From Saprospiraceae bacterium (lineage in GTDB: Bacteria; Bacteroidota; Bacteroidia; Chitinophagales; Saprospiraceae), in assembly GCA_016722295.1 (NCBI GenBank), contig JADKGL010000033.1, positions 1-55,989 of the forward strand: a stretch of DNA of 55,989 bases, given 5' to 3'. A program made the position numbers and the translations under genes. The notes below the pieces were generated by a model, which was given only the letters and a program-made list of their open reading frames with translations, was not told where the DNA came from and made no database searches. Positions 19,051 through 28,744 of the stretch are shown here, piece by piece; the stretch's first letter is position 1; every line of letters begins with the position of its first letter.

Positions 19051-20277
19051 TTATATAGCTTCGACTTGATTTTTCAATAAATCTTCTAATGTTTCTCGCT
19101 GTCTGATAAGATAATGTCGGCCCTCATGAACCATGACTTCAGCTGGACGAAATCTCGAATTATAATTTGATGACATTGAAAAACAATAGGCTCCTGCATT
19201 TCGAAAACATAAGACATCATTTGGATGAATCTCTGAGATCGCTCGATTACTTGCGAATGTATCAGTCTCACAAATATAGCCAACGACATTATAAATTCTT
19301 GGTCGCGCCTTAGGATTGCTAATATTTAAAATCTGGTGATACGATCCATAAAACATGGGTCTAATCAAATGATTTAATCCAGAATCTACCCCTGCAAAAA
19401 CAGTAGACGGTGTCTGCTTTATTACATTTGTTTTTGCAAAAAAGTATCCACTTTCTGATACGAGAAATTTTCCCGGTTCAAAATATAGTTTTAACTGTCT
19501 TCCATATTGGGTACAAAATTCATTGAAAGATTTGCTTAACAATTCTCCAAGTTCTTCGATATCTGTACAAACATCATCAGTTTGATAAGGTACTTTTAGT
19601 CCAGATCCAAAATCTAAAAATTCCAGATCAGGAAATTTCGTAGCAGCGTCGAATAGAATTTGTGAAGCTAAAGTAAATACTCCAGCATCCAAAATATCGG
19701 AACCTGTATGCATGTGGAGACCATTGATATGCAATTTCAACGTTTGAACCAATCGAACTACGAGTGGCAATTGATAAATGCTAATACCAAATTTTGAATC
19801 AATATGACCTACACTTATTTTTTCATTTCCTCCAGCCATCACGTGAGGATTGACTCGAATACATATTTTTGTGTTTGGATAATGAGTCCCAATATATTCA
19901 AGTGTTTCGATATGATCTACATTGATTTGTACACCTAGTTGAAGAGCCATTTCAATTTCATCTAGTCCGACACAATTCGGAGTGTAAATGATTTGATCTG
20001 GAGTGTATCCGGCTTTCATTCCAAGCCAAATTTCTTGTATTGAGACAGTGTCTAAACCGACATTACAGGATTTTACAAATTTAAGGATGTTTATATTATT
20101 CAATGCTTTGCAAGCAAAATGGATCCCTAGATGAGGTACGGTGAATGCATTTTTTAATCGATCGATTTGGCGTTTAATTATCGCCGTATCGTAGACATAA
20201 AGTGGTGTGCCATATTCATGCACAAGATCCAATGCTGGAATGCCTTGAATATCATATTGATCGTTGACTAAATTCAT
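19051..20277 (-). CDS. lysA: Diaminopimelate decarboxylase
   Basis: 408 residues, close to the usual length. It decarboxylates meso-diaminopimelate to L-lysine, the last step of lysine synthesis, using pyridoxal phosphate in the cytoplasm. The PLP lysine is K57 in FACKALNN. Other signatures are GLHMHTGSDI, DFGSGLKV for phosphate binding, EPGKFLVSESGYF, GYICETDTF with the active-site Cys that acts across the dimer, and NAGAYCFSMSSNYN near the end. All key elements are present. A perfect -7 box (TACATTTG read on the minus strand, 20294-20301) lies just upstream. Confidence 0.93.
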   Translation of the reverse strand: MNLVNDQYDIQGIPALDLVHEYGTPLYVYDTAIIKRQIDRLKNAFTVPHLGIHFACKALNNINILKFVKSCNVGLDTVSIQEIWLGMKAGYTPDQIIYTPNCVGLDEIEMALQLGVQINVDHIETLEYIGTHYPNTKICIRVNPHVMAGGNEKISVGHIDSKFGISIYQLPLVVRLVQTLKLHINGLHMHTGSDILDAGVFTLASQILFDAATKFPDLEFLDFGSGLKVPYQTDDVCTDIEELGELLSKSFNEFCTQYGRQLKLYFEPGKFLVSESGYFFAKTNVIKQTPSTVFAGVDSGLNHLIRPMFYGSYHQILNISNPKARPRIYNVVGYICETDTFASNRAISEIHPNDVLCFRNAGAYCFSMSSNYNSRFRPAEVMVHEGRHYLIRQRETLEDLLKNQVEAI

Positions 20278-20293
20278 ATACTTGACTAAAACA

Positions 20294-20301
20294 CAAATGT
20301 A
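20294..20301 (-). promoter_or_regulatory. Possible -7 element for lysA
   Basis: Read on the minus strand this is TACATTTG, a perfect TAnnTTTG, 16 bases before the lysA start codon. No well-spaced TTTG is visible upstream, so only half of the promoter is supported. Confidence 0.3.
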
Positions 20302-20465
20302 AGGGAATCAAAATGATTTTTAGCCCAATCAAAGAATTAAAAATAGCTTATTGACAAAATCAACTTTTATTACGAAGGCTGTCGTAGAATACGAAGAAAA
20401 AAAGTAATGGATTGTTATTGTAATATGAATAAATCATTAATTTTACCGTACAAAAAAACTTTAAT

Positions 20466-23400
20466 ATGCGTTTGATTACTTTTGTTTTACTCTTGTTTTC
20501 CTCCATGCTTGTCTCAGCGCAGACAAAAGTAGTAGGAAAAGTAACCGATGAAAAGTCGGGTAATCCTGTAATTGGAGCTTCAGTGTCTGTTAAAGGCACA
20601 ACGATTGGTACCGTTACAGATATTGATGGGCAATATGAAATAATGGCCAACAATGGAGATGTACTTGTTATTAGTTATGTTGGGATGAATGACTACGAAT
20701 ATACTGTAGGTTCAGGTGCTTCAACTTTAATTAATCTTCAAGAAAAATCCTTAAATTTGGATGAAGTCGTCGTGACGGGTTATGGAGGTTCACTTTCCAA
20801 AAAGCAAGTGACTGGATCTATTTCTAAAGTGAAAAGCGATGAGATTGAAAATCTTCCGGTGCAAAGTTTTGATCGAGCACTTCAAGGTAGAATTTCAGGA
20901 GTGCAAGTTACTTCGGCAAACGGAATTCCAGGTGGCGCTGTCCAAGTACGAATTCGTGGTGTTGGTTCCATCAGTGGAAGTTTAGACCCATTGTACATTG
21001 TGGATGGAGTCCCATTAAATTCAACTAACAGATCTTTATTCACCTCTAGTAATCCGTTGAATTTTTTGAATCCAAATGATATTGAATCTATAGAGATTCT
21101 AAAAGATGCTTCTACGACTTCAATTTATGGTTCGCAAGCTGCTAATGGCGTAATATTAGTGACCACAAAAAAAGGAAAAGCGGGAAAAACAAAAATTGAT
21201 TTCAATTACTATAAAGGATGGGTTAGCCCTCCTAATAAATTAGAAGTATTAAATACACAAGATTGGATACGCACGAGAACAGATGCAGTAAAAAATGCAG
21301 CCCCTGGCACTACAGATGCTGCTGCATTGACATCAGTTTTAACTGGCATCAGACTACCGGGCAATTTAACTCAAGCACAGATAGATTCATTACCGACCTA
21401 TGACTGGCAAGATGAAGCATTTCAATTAGGCCAAATGGATAATTATGAATTGGCTTTAAGTGGTGGAAATGACAAGACTAAATTCTATTGGTCTGGAGGA
21501 TTAAATAAAGCAGATGCAAATTTAGTCAATGCAGATTTTTGGAGAGGGTCAACTGCGTTGAGATTAAGTCAAGAAGTTACTAAGCGATTGTATATAGAAA
21601 CTTCTGTTAATCTTGGAGTAACTAAATCAAACGGTCAGTTTGGTGGACCAAGTGGAGGTTCTTTCTTAGGGGCGTCAGCATTCTCATCTTCATTGATGTT
21701 GCCTCACAATCCAATTTATAATGCAGATGGATCATATTATGGCACTCCTGCTGATGGTGGAACAGCTGGTATTTTAAATCAAAATATCATTATGGTTTCT
21801 AAGTTGAATGAAATATCCTCTAAGGTATTGTCAACAGTTGGAAATATCAATGCAGTATATAAGATCACAGATTATTGGAAATTCAAACCATTTTTTGGAA
21901 TTGATTATAGCAATATAACAGGCAGAAATTATCAAGATCCACGGACTCCAGATGGATTTAATGTGAAAGGAAGATTGCAATTGGATTTTAATGAAAATAC
22001 AAACTATACAACTGGTGCAGTATTGAATTACAATCGATTGTTCAATCAAATCCATAATTTTGATGCATTAGTTGGATATGAATATCGCAAGGAAGCTAAT
22101 GAATTTAGTTATGCTTGGATCGAAGGATTTCCTTCCCCCGATTTCAAATATCCAAGTCAAGGAGCTAGTCCTCAATCTATTACAGGAGGATGGGCAGGAT
22201 ATGCAAAACAAGCATTACTTAGTCAGGTTAAATATGGTTTTAATAGTAAATATTTCTTGACTGGAACGTTGAGATATGACGGCTCATCTCGATTTGGACG
22301 AAATAATCGATATGGATTGTTCCCTGGAGTATCAGCAGCATGGGTTCTTTCTGAAGAAAGCTTTATTAAAAATATTCCATTTATTTCTGATTTAAAATTG
22401 AGAGCTGGATGGGGAATCACAGGACGTGACCAATTAGCAAATGGAAATTACTTTCCTTCACTTGGTTTATATAGCGCAGCTGCATATAATAATAATGGAG
22501 GTATAGTAATTAGCACACTTTCAAATCCTGATTTAGTTTGGGAAAAAACAACTGAAGTTAATGTTGGACTAGAATTCGGAATTTTAAATAATAAAATGAG
22601 AGGACAGATTGATGTTTTCGATCGCAAATCTACAGATCTATTATTGGAATTAGGAGTACCTCAGACTAGTGGATTTAATACTATTTCTTCCAATGTTGGC
22701 GAGTTGAGCAATAGAGGAGTTGAAGTTGAATTAGGTGTAAATTGGTATAGATCTAAGAGCTTTAGTTGGGTTACAGATTTTAATTATACAGGTATTCAAA
22801 ATAAAGTTTTAAAACTTTATGATGGCATCACAAAAATCGCAAATCGGGATAGCTTCACAATATTACCTGGTAATACATCAATTATCGTAGGCAAACCAAT
22901 AGGTGCTGTGTTTACTTCTGAATATGCTGGAGTTAATCCTGCTACAGGAAGAGGAATGTGGTATGATGAAAATGGCAATATTACTTACAATCCAAGAAAC
23001 CCTGGCGATTTTAAATACCACGGAAGTAACATACCAAAATTCTTTGGAGGATTGACCAATTCATTTACTTTTTTCAGAGATCTCGAATTAATTGCAGGTT
23101 TCCAATATGAGTTTGGTCGAAAGGCAATTAACAATCAAGGTACTTTCTTGTCTGAAAATGGAGGTAGATTATTCAATGTATTGCAAGATGTATATGATCG
23201 CAGATGGGTGAAACCTGGAGACATCACTGATGTTCCTAGATCTTATAATGGAAATGCAGAGACTAGAGGCGTGAGTAACTTGAGCGGTACAAGATTATTA
23301 GAAGATGCTTCTTATATTCGTTTGAAGACATTGACTTTATCTTATAATTTCTGTAGAAAGAATTTCATTAAGAAAATTGAATCAATGAAAGTTTATGCTA

Positions 23401-23531
23401 CAGCATTTAACATTCACACTTGGACAAAATGGTCAGGTTATGATCCAGAGTGGATAAACTTTGGAAATGGAAATAATGGTGTCGTTCCACTTTCAAAGAG
23501 CTTTATTGTTGGTGCACAAATCGTATTTTAA
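20466..23531 (+). CDS. SusC/RagA-type TonB-linked outer membrane transporter
   Basis: 1021 residues. Signal peptide of about 18 residues ending SAQ, a CarboxypepD_reg-like domain at about 21-105 (VVGKVTDEKSGNPVIGASVS), the plug domain from LDEVVVTGYG to about residue 240 with SIYGSQAANGVILVTTKKGK (the SusC-type plug signature), and then a 22-strand beta-barrel ending in aromatic FIVGAQIVF. It is complete. With the SusD-like protein 21 bases downstream it forms an outer-membrane uptake complex powered by TonB-ExbBD. No polysaccharide-degrading enzyme is nearby, so the substrate (glycan, peptide or other) cannot be assigned. Confidence 0.93.
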   Translation: MRLITFVLLLFSSMLVSAQTKVVGKVTDEKSGNPVIGASVSVKGTTIGTVTDIDGQYEIMANNGDVLVISYVGMNDYEYTVGSGASTLINLQEKSLNLDEVVVTGYGGSLSKKQVTGSISKVKSDEIENLPVQSFDRALQGRISGVQVTSANGIPGGAVQVRIRGVGSISGSLDPLYIVDGVPLNSTNRSLFTSSNPLNFLNPNDIESIEILKDASTTSIYGSQAANGVILVTTKKGKAGKTKIDFNYYKGWVSPPNKLEVLNTQDWIRTRTDAVKNAAPGTTDAAALTSVLTGIRLPGNLTQAQIDSLPTYDWQDEAFQLGQMDNYELALSGGNDKTKFYWSGGLNKADANLVNADFWRGSTALRLSQEVTKRLYIETSVNLGVTKSNGQFGGPSGGSFLGASAFSSSLMLPHNPIYNADGSYYGTPADGGTAGILNQNIIMVSKLNEISSKVLSTVGNINAVYKITDYWKFKPFFGIDYSNITGRNYQDPRTPDGFNVKGRLQLDFNENTNYTTGAVLNYNRLFNQIHNFDALVGYEYRKEANEFSYAWIEGFPSPDFKYPSQGASPQSITGGWAGYAKQALLSQVKYGFNSKYFLTGTLRYDGSSRFGRNNRYGLFPGVSAAWVLSEESFIKNIPFISDLKLRAGWGITGRDQLANGNYFPSLGLYSAAAYNNNGGIVISTLSNPDLVWEKTTEVNVGLEFGILNNKMRGQIDVFDRKSTDLLLELGVPQTSGFNTISSNVGELSNRGVEVELGVNWYRSKSFSWVTDFNYTGIQNKVLKLYDGITKIANRDSFTILPGNTSIIVGKPIGAVFTSEYAGVNPATGRGMWYDENGNITYNPRNPGDFKYHGSNIPKFFGGLTNSFTFFRDLELIAGFQYEFGRKAINNQGTFLSENGGRLFNVLQDVYDRRWVKPGDITDVPRSYNGNAETRGVSNLSGTRLLEDASYIRLKTLTLSYNFCRKNFIKKIESMKVYATAFNIHTWTKWSGYDPEWINFGNGNNGVVPLSKSFIVGAQIVF

Positions 23532-23552
23532 TCACAGCAAAAAATTAGAAAA

Positions 23553-25001
23553 ATGAATTCATTAAAATATATATTTTTACTTATTTTCACTGCAAGCATA
23601 TTTCAATCATGTAGTGATTGGATTGATGTAGAACCTCGCACCACGATTGATTCGAACAATGCATTAAATAGTTTAGATCGAATCAATGCAGCAGTCAATG
23701 GGATGTATGATCGATTGCAAACTACCAACTTATATGGTCGCGATTTAATAGCAATTCCAGAAGCATTGGCAGATAATGGAAGAGCAACAAACAAATCTGG
23801 TAGATTAAATCCTGAATATAGAAATACGACAGGAGCGCATTTCTTGATCTGGGAATTTGCTTATCGCACGATAAATGAGGCGAATTTAATTATTGCCTCT
23901 TTGCCTGCGCGAACAGAAATAGCTCAAGATGTGAGAGATGGAATCGAAGGACAGGCATTATTTATTAGAGGATTGATGTATTTAGAATTGATGAAGGCTT
24001 ATGCATATATGCCAAAAGCTATCGTTGACGTACAGAATAAAGGAGGGGTTCCTTTAGTATTGAATGGTGTAGCTGATTTGCCTCAAGTAACTTTTCCTCC
24101 TAGATCAAGTATCGATGATTGCTACAATCAAATCTATTCAGATTTGAAAGCAGCAGCTGTGAAGTTGGAAAAAACAGCTGCATCAAGAGCTCCAGCTTAT
24201 GCTACGAAATCTGCGGCACTTTCTTTATTATCAAGAGCTTATTTATACGGAGGTGATTATGCAAATGCTGCTAAAGCGTCAGAAGATGCTATGGCTTTAG
24301 TAGGATCAAAATTATTGACAAAAGCGAACTATATAGCTGGTTTCCGTTCTGCGGTCAATCCTGAATCTATATTTGAAATTCCATTTGTTACTAATGAAAA
24401 TATTGGTGTAAATTTATCATTACAAACTACATATACAACATTGGTTGCAGTTGGTAATAGGACGACAACTGGTGGGTTTGGAGATTTAGTTCCATCTGCT
24501 AATTTGTTAGCCGCATTTCAAAGTGATATCGACTCAGTAGCTGGAATTTTTGATCAACGTAGAGCGTTATACGAACTTGGTACAATGGGAAGAGGTACAG
24601 CAGAAATCGAATGTACAAAGTATCTTGGAAAAAATGGAACAGTAAATCTTGACAATATTGTGATTATTCGTGCATCAGAAGTTTTATTAAATAGAGCAGA
24701 AGCTTATTATAATACAAACAAAGAAGCAGAAGCTTTGACTGATGTAAATACAATCCGTACAAGAGCTGGTCTACCTGCCAAAACAGGATTGACAGGCCAA
24801 GCATTACTTGATGAAATATTGAAGCAACGAAGACTAGAATTAGCATTTGAAGGTCATCGATTTTTTGACTTAAAAAGATTGGGAAAAGACCTAGTGAAAG
24901 CTCCAGCAAACGTACCGTTCACAGATTTCAGAATCTTAGCGGGTATTCCAGCAAGAGAGCTGGGTGCGAATAAAAATTTAGTGCAAAACTTCGGATATTA
25001 A
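23553..25001 (+). CDS. RagB/SusD family surface lipoprotein
   Basis: 482 residues. The lipobox is SIFQSCSDW, with Cys about residue 20. The TPR-like helices include SRAYLYGGDYANAAKASE, and the conserved C-terminal SusD motif reads RRLELAFEGHRFFDLKRLG. It binds ligand at the outer face and closes over the SusC barrel. It is the second gene of the operon, 21 bases after SusC and 29 bases before a small lipoprotein gene. Complete; substrate unknown. Confidence 0.92.
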   Translation: MNSLKYIFLLIFTASIFQSCSDWIDVEPRTTIDSNNALNSLDRINAAVNGMYDRLQTTNLYGRDLIAIPEALADNGRATNKSGRLNPEYRNTTGAHFLIWEFAYRTINEANLIIASLPARTEIAQDVRDGIEGQALFIRGLMYLELMKAYAYMPKAIVDVQNKGGVPLVLNGVADLPQVTFPPRSSIDDCYNQIYSDLKAAAVKLEKTAASRAPAYATKSAALSLLSRAYLYGGDYANAAKASEDAMALVGSKLLTKANYIAGFRSAVNPESIFEIPFVTNENIGVNLSLQTTYTTLVAVGNRTTTGGFGDLVPSANLLAAFQSDIDSVAGIFDQRRALYELGTMGRGTAEIECTKYLGKNGTVNLDNIVIIRASEVLLNRAEAYYNTNKEAEALTDVNTIRTRAGLPAKTGLTGQALLDEILKQRRLELAFEGHRFFDLKRLGKDLVKAPANVPFTDFRILAGIPARELGANKNLVQNFGY

Positions 25002-25030
25002 TTCATTACAAAAAGTAAAATTTTACAAAC

Positions 25031-25492
25031 ATGAAAAAAATTATTATAGCCTTATTCAGTGTCTTATCATTAGGATTTTTTACTTCTTGTTTTGAAGACA
25101 TAGACAAAACTTTTGATGAGCAAACAGTAGTTGAGTTTCAAGATGCAGTGATCAAATCACCTGCTGTAGGTAAAACGTATCCTGTAACAGCTATTGCGAA
25201 TACGGGAGATTCTCTAGTGAAAACTCAAGTAAATTTAGTGGGCCTTCAAAGATCCACAAGTTCAAGTATCAATGTGACTGGATCAAATACATCTGGCAAT
25301 GCAGCAGCTTTTGAAATCAAAGCATTGTCCTTTGCCGCAAATTCTAGCATTGCAAATCTTGAAGTAATTTTGAAAAAAGTCTCAGCTTCAGCTGGAAAAA
25401 CTGATACTCTATTGTTGGAATTGGTAGGAAATGGAAGTGATATAAAAGCTAGCGAAAATTACAAAAGAGTAGCTTTTAGTTTTAAGCATTAA
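25031..25492 (+). CDS. Small lipoprotein of the SusCD operon
   Basis: 153 residues with a lipobox (GFFTSCFED; Cys about residue 20), followed by a beta-rich domain with repeated hydrophobic patterns (TYPVTAIANTGDSLVKTQVN). It is the last gene before a strong terminator. In SusCD operons this position often encodes an accessory surface glycan-binding or structural lipoprotein. I do not recognise a specific family, so the role is inferred from position only. Confidence 0.7.
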   Translation: MKKIIIALFSVLSLGFFTSCFEDIDKTFDEQTVVEFQDAVIKSPAVGKTYPVTAIANTGDSLVKTQVNLVGLQRSTSSSINVTGSNTSGNAAAFEIKALSFAANSSIANLEVILKKVSASAGKTDTLLLELVGNGSDIKASENYKRVAFSFKH

Positions 25493-25515
25493 TATAAAAT
25501 TAAAAAAAAGTATTG

Positions 25516-25547
25516 AAGCCCTTGAATTTTTTCAAGGGCTTTTTTAT
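25516..25547 (+). terminator. Rho-independent terminator of the SusCD operon
   Basis: AAGCCCTTGAA pairs perfectly with TTCAAGGGCTT around a TTTT loop, followed by a T run. Confidence 0.9.
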
Positions 25548-25850
25548 TTGTCTAAATTCATTTTTTTTAAGTTTTAATAGCAAAGTGAAATATATAATAT
25601 TGGACTAGGGTGTATTTCACTTTGGTATAATTTCATAATCAGAGTTAAGAATGAACTACAAGAAAATTTGACTTCTTATATACCATCTGGTGGTCATAAC
25701 AACTACCCATAAAATCAGATTTACTATTATTAATGTTTATATTTACATTGATTTATGCATGATTGTAATGTGTTATATGAATGTGAAAATTCAATGACTT
25801 TCAGTTTATTTTGCTTGTTTTTATGACACCTTAAATCCTTTGTTTCCAAA
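25548..25850. other. Gene-free AT-rich spacer
   Basis: About 300 bases between the SusCD terminator and the promoter of the next receptor. There is no open frame of note, no tRNA-like fold and no repeat beyond AT-rich runs. Its length would allow upstream regulatory sites, but none is convincing except the 7-4-7 repeat at its right edge. Confidence 0.5.
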
Positions 25851-25851
25851 A

Positions 25852-25869
25852 CTTAACACAAACGTAATA
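25852..25869 (+). promoter_or_regulatory. Possible PhoB-like 7-4-7 direct repeat
   Basis: CTTAACA (25852-25858), CAAA, CGTAATA (25863-25869). Two similar heptamers with an 11-base period, placed just before the -33 box, have the geometry of a Pho box. The second half is imperfect. This is a suggestion only: one site, no second example in the window. Confidence 0.25.
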
Positions 25870-25875
25870 CGACTC

Positions 25876-25908
25876 TTTGACCGCTCAAGTCTTGTTGCAA
25901 TATCTTTG
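25876..25908 (+). promoter_or_regulatory. Promoter for the TonB receptor / T9SS beta-protein pair
   Basis: TTTG at 25876-25879, 21 bases, then TATCTTTG at 25901-25908, in full agreement with the Bacteroidota consensus. The start codon at 25940 is about 30 bases downstream, leaving a short leader. Confidence 0.65.
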
Positions 25909-25939
25909 CAGTGAATTTTAATTTGATTTAATTTATTTT

Positions 25940-28726
25940 ATGAAAATTACAAACACAAGCTGTTTGGTAATAGCCATTCTTTTGTCTAGTATCAACCTTT
26001 TTTCTCAAGCCAATAAAGGCATTATTTCAGGAAAAGTTACTAATTCTTCCAGCTCAAACAATGAAGAAATAATAGGAGCAGTCGTGCAAATAGAAGGAAC
26101 AGGTATTGGTACTGTGACAGACTTTGAAGGCAAATACAATCTAAGTGCAGCACCTGGTAGTTATAATTTACTATTCAATTATACAGGATTTAAATCAGTG
26201 AAATTGCCAGTGGTAGTGCAGGCTGGAAATATTGTCTATGCTGATAATGCAATGGAAGAGGAAAAGACAGCTTTGAATGAAGTTGTTATAGTACAAAAGG
26301 TTCAAAAATCTAGTTCAGTATCCATGTTGCTGATGAGAAAAAATGCAACAGTGGTTTCTGATGGTGTATCTGCAGAGATGATTCGCAAGACGCCAGATAG
26401 AAATGTATCTGATGTATTGAAAAGGGTAACAGGCGCTTCAATTCAAGAAGGTAAGTTTGCTGTTATTCGTGGAATGAACGATAGATATAATGCAGGTTAT
26501 CTGGACAATGTTTTGTTGCCTTCTACAGAGGCTGATCGCAAGGCATTTTCATTTGATATTGTTCCTGCAAATTTGATCGACAATTTACAGATATTGAAGA
26601 CAGGATCTGCGGATATGGTAGGCGATTTTGGCGGAGGTATAATTAAGATTAATACAAAGTCTGTGCCTGAACGATTGACTCAAAATATCAGCATTGGTGG
26701 TCAGTTAATTTCAAATACGACTTTTGCTGATTTTAAACAGTTTAATTCATATTCTGGTGAGAATTTTAATATCATCAGTGATAAAAGAGAGCTGCCAAAT
26801 TTAGATAATACTTCATTGAAAACAGTGTCTAGTTTTCCTACAACTGCTGAAAAAGAGAGACTTGTTGCAGGTTCAAAATTATTTACACATGATTGGGAAA
26901 ATAAAACAATCTCTGCTCCATTAAATTTAAGATTTTCTTATGGATTGGGATTTCCAATAAAAATATCAGATACTAAAAAAATTGGTATGATCCTCGCTTT
27001 GAATTATTCAGATACTAGAAAAACGAATTCTGGAGAAGTTAGCTCTTTTGATGGTAGTGGACAAGTAAGTGCATTTAAAGATGAAATTTATCAAAGAAAT
27101 ACTTCTGAAGGTGCAATACTAAATGTAAATTATATTGGTGAAAAATTCCAAATCAATTCTAGAAATTTGTTCAACTCAAATTTTGATCGCAACTCTGTAT
27201 TTAGAACAGGAATAGCAAATATTACCGACCAAATTGAAGTAAATAACATAGCGAATTACAATAATTTTAATCGATTGACAAATCATGTGTTTTCAGTGAA
27301 GAAAACATTTGGTGAGAATTTATTTACAGTGAATGCTTCAGTGAATTATTCAAATGTGAGAAGAAAGACTCCTGACTATAAAATTGCTTCATATTCAAAG
27401 ACACCAGATACTGAAAATTTTGGATTGTCTTTAGGAGATTTTTTCAACACTAGTTCAGGCAAATTCTTTGCTGATTTGAATGAGCATGTTTATGGTGCTA
27501 ATTTCGACATCAGCAAATCATTCAAAGATAAATTAAAATCATCAATCAAGCTTGGTGGATTCTATCAGATGAGAGATCGCGATTTTTATGGTAGAAGTTT
27601 TGTATATCATGGTGTGCCTAGTGCAGACACAAAGTTTAATCCTGCGAGTGATTTAGCGGCTGATAAAATAGGTGTTAATCAATTATTCTTAGTAGAAAAA
27701 ACATCAGACGACGTAGGATATTATCAAGGTGAAGCAGATCTATCTGCAGCATTTATTTTAGTAGATCAAATTTGGTTTAAAAATGTAAAGGCATCTTATG
27801 GATTCCGTTATGAAGATCTTGCATTAAAAGTAAGTAATGATAGAATGGATGAAGACATTGCAGAAATTAATAAGCCTGCATATTTGCCTTCGATGAATTT
27901 GAATTATGTTTTTACAGAAAAGATGAATCTTCGTGCTGCTTATTTTGGATCAGTCAATAGACCAGAATTTAGAGAATTAGCTCCATTTGCATTTTATGTT
28001 TTTGATAAGAATGCTGAGATTAGAGGAAATAAAAATCTTAAAGTAGCGAAAATTGATAATTTCGATTTGCGATATGAGTTTTATCCAACAGGATTACAAT
28101 TGTTTTCAGTAGGAACTTTTTATAAGAGAATTATTAATCCAGTTGAATACAGTATAGATATTACACAGCCATCTACAACATTCACATTCCAAAATGAAAA
28201 ATCTGCCGATGTCTATGGACTTGAATTTGAAGCAAGAAAAAATCTTGGGTTTATAGCCAAATACAAGCAATTACAATATTTGAATTTTTTCTGTAACGTA
28301 GCAATGACAAAATCTAAATTGAACTTTTTGGAAGGAACCAAATCTAAGCAAAATAGACCTTTGCAAGGACAGTCGCCATATATATTTAATGGTGGCTTGA
28401 GCTATGACAATGTAGAGACAGGTTGGGCTGGAACAGTGACAATCAACCGTTCAGGTAGAAGGATAGCTTATGTAGGAGTAGATCCAAAATTTGGTGAAAC
28501 TCGTCAAGATATTTTTGAAGCTCCTCGTACTGTAATAGATGTTCAACTTGCAAAAACAATAAAGAAATTTAATTTAAAATTGACTTTTTCTGATTTATTG
28601 CGACAAGATCAAATGTTCTATCAAGATGCAAATCAAAATGGACATTACGATGCATCAGGAGATCGAAAGATGTTCATCTACAATACAGGATGGCAGACGA
28701 CATTATCAGTAAGTCATAACTTTTAA
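25940..28726 (+). CDS. TonB-dependent outer membrane receptor with CarboxypepD_reg-like N-terminus
   Basis: 928 residues. Signal peptide (about 1-22), CarboxypepD_reg-like domain (GIISGKVTNSSSS to about residue 110), a plug domain with RNVSDVLKRVTGASIQEGKF and GDFGGGIIKINTKS, and a barrel ending WQTTLSVSHNF. It is not a SusC type, as it lacks the SusC plug signature and a SusD neighbour. The gene 18 bases downstream encodes a T9SS-secreted beta protein; receptor-plus-secreted-protein pairs of this kind recur in Bacteroidota and suggest joint capture and uptake of one nutrient. The nutrient is unknown; phosphate control is possible but weakly supported. Confidence 0.9.
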   Translation: MKITNTSCLVIAILLSSINLFSQANKGIISGKVTNSSSSNNEEIIGAVVQIEGTGIGTVTDFEGKYNLSAAPGSYNLLFNYTGFKSVKLPVVVQAGNIVYADNAMEEEKTALNEVVIVQKVQKSSSVSMLLMRKNATVVSDGVSAEMIRKTPDRNVSDVLKRVTGASIQEGKFAVIRGMNDRYNAGYLDNVLLPSTEADRKAFSFDIVPANLIDNLQILKTGSADMVGDFGGGIIKINTKSVPERLTQNISIGGQLISNTTFADFKQFNSYSGENFNIISDKRELPNLDNTSLKTVSSFPTTAEKERLVAGSKLFTHDWENKTISAPLNLRFSYGLGFPIKISDTKKIGMILALNYSDTRKTNSGEVSSFDGSGQVSAFKDEIYQRNTSEGAILNVNYIGEKFQINSRNLFNSNFDRNSVFRTGIANITDQIEVNNIANYNNFNRLTNHVFSVKKTFGENLFTVNASVNYSNVRRKTPDYKIASYSKTPDTENFGLSLGDFFNTSSGKFFADLNEHVYGANFDISKSFKDKLKSSIKLGGFYQMRDRDFYGRSFVYHGVPSADTKFNPASDLAADKIGVNQLFLVEKTSDDVGYYQGEADLSAAFILVDQIWFKNVKASYGFRYEDLALKVSNDRMDEDIAEINKPAYLPSMNLNYVFTEKMNLRAAYFGSVNRPEFRELAPFAFYVFDKNAEIRGNKNLKVAKIDNFDLRYEFYPTGLQLFSVGTFYKRIINPVEYSIDITQPSTTFTFQNEKSADVYGLEFEARKNLGFIAKYKQLQYLNFFCNVAMTKSKLNFLEGTKSKQNRPLQGQSPYIFNGGLSYDNVETGWAGTVTINRSGRRIAYVGVDPKFGETRQDIFEAPRTVIDVQLAKTIKKFNLKLTFSDLLRQDQMFYQDANQNGHYDASGDRKMFIYNTGWQTTLSVSHNF

Positions 28727-28744
28727 ACCAAAAATAAATTATAA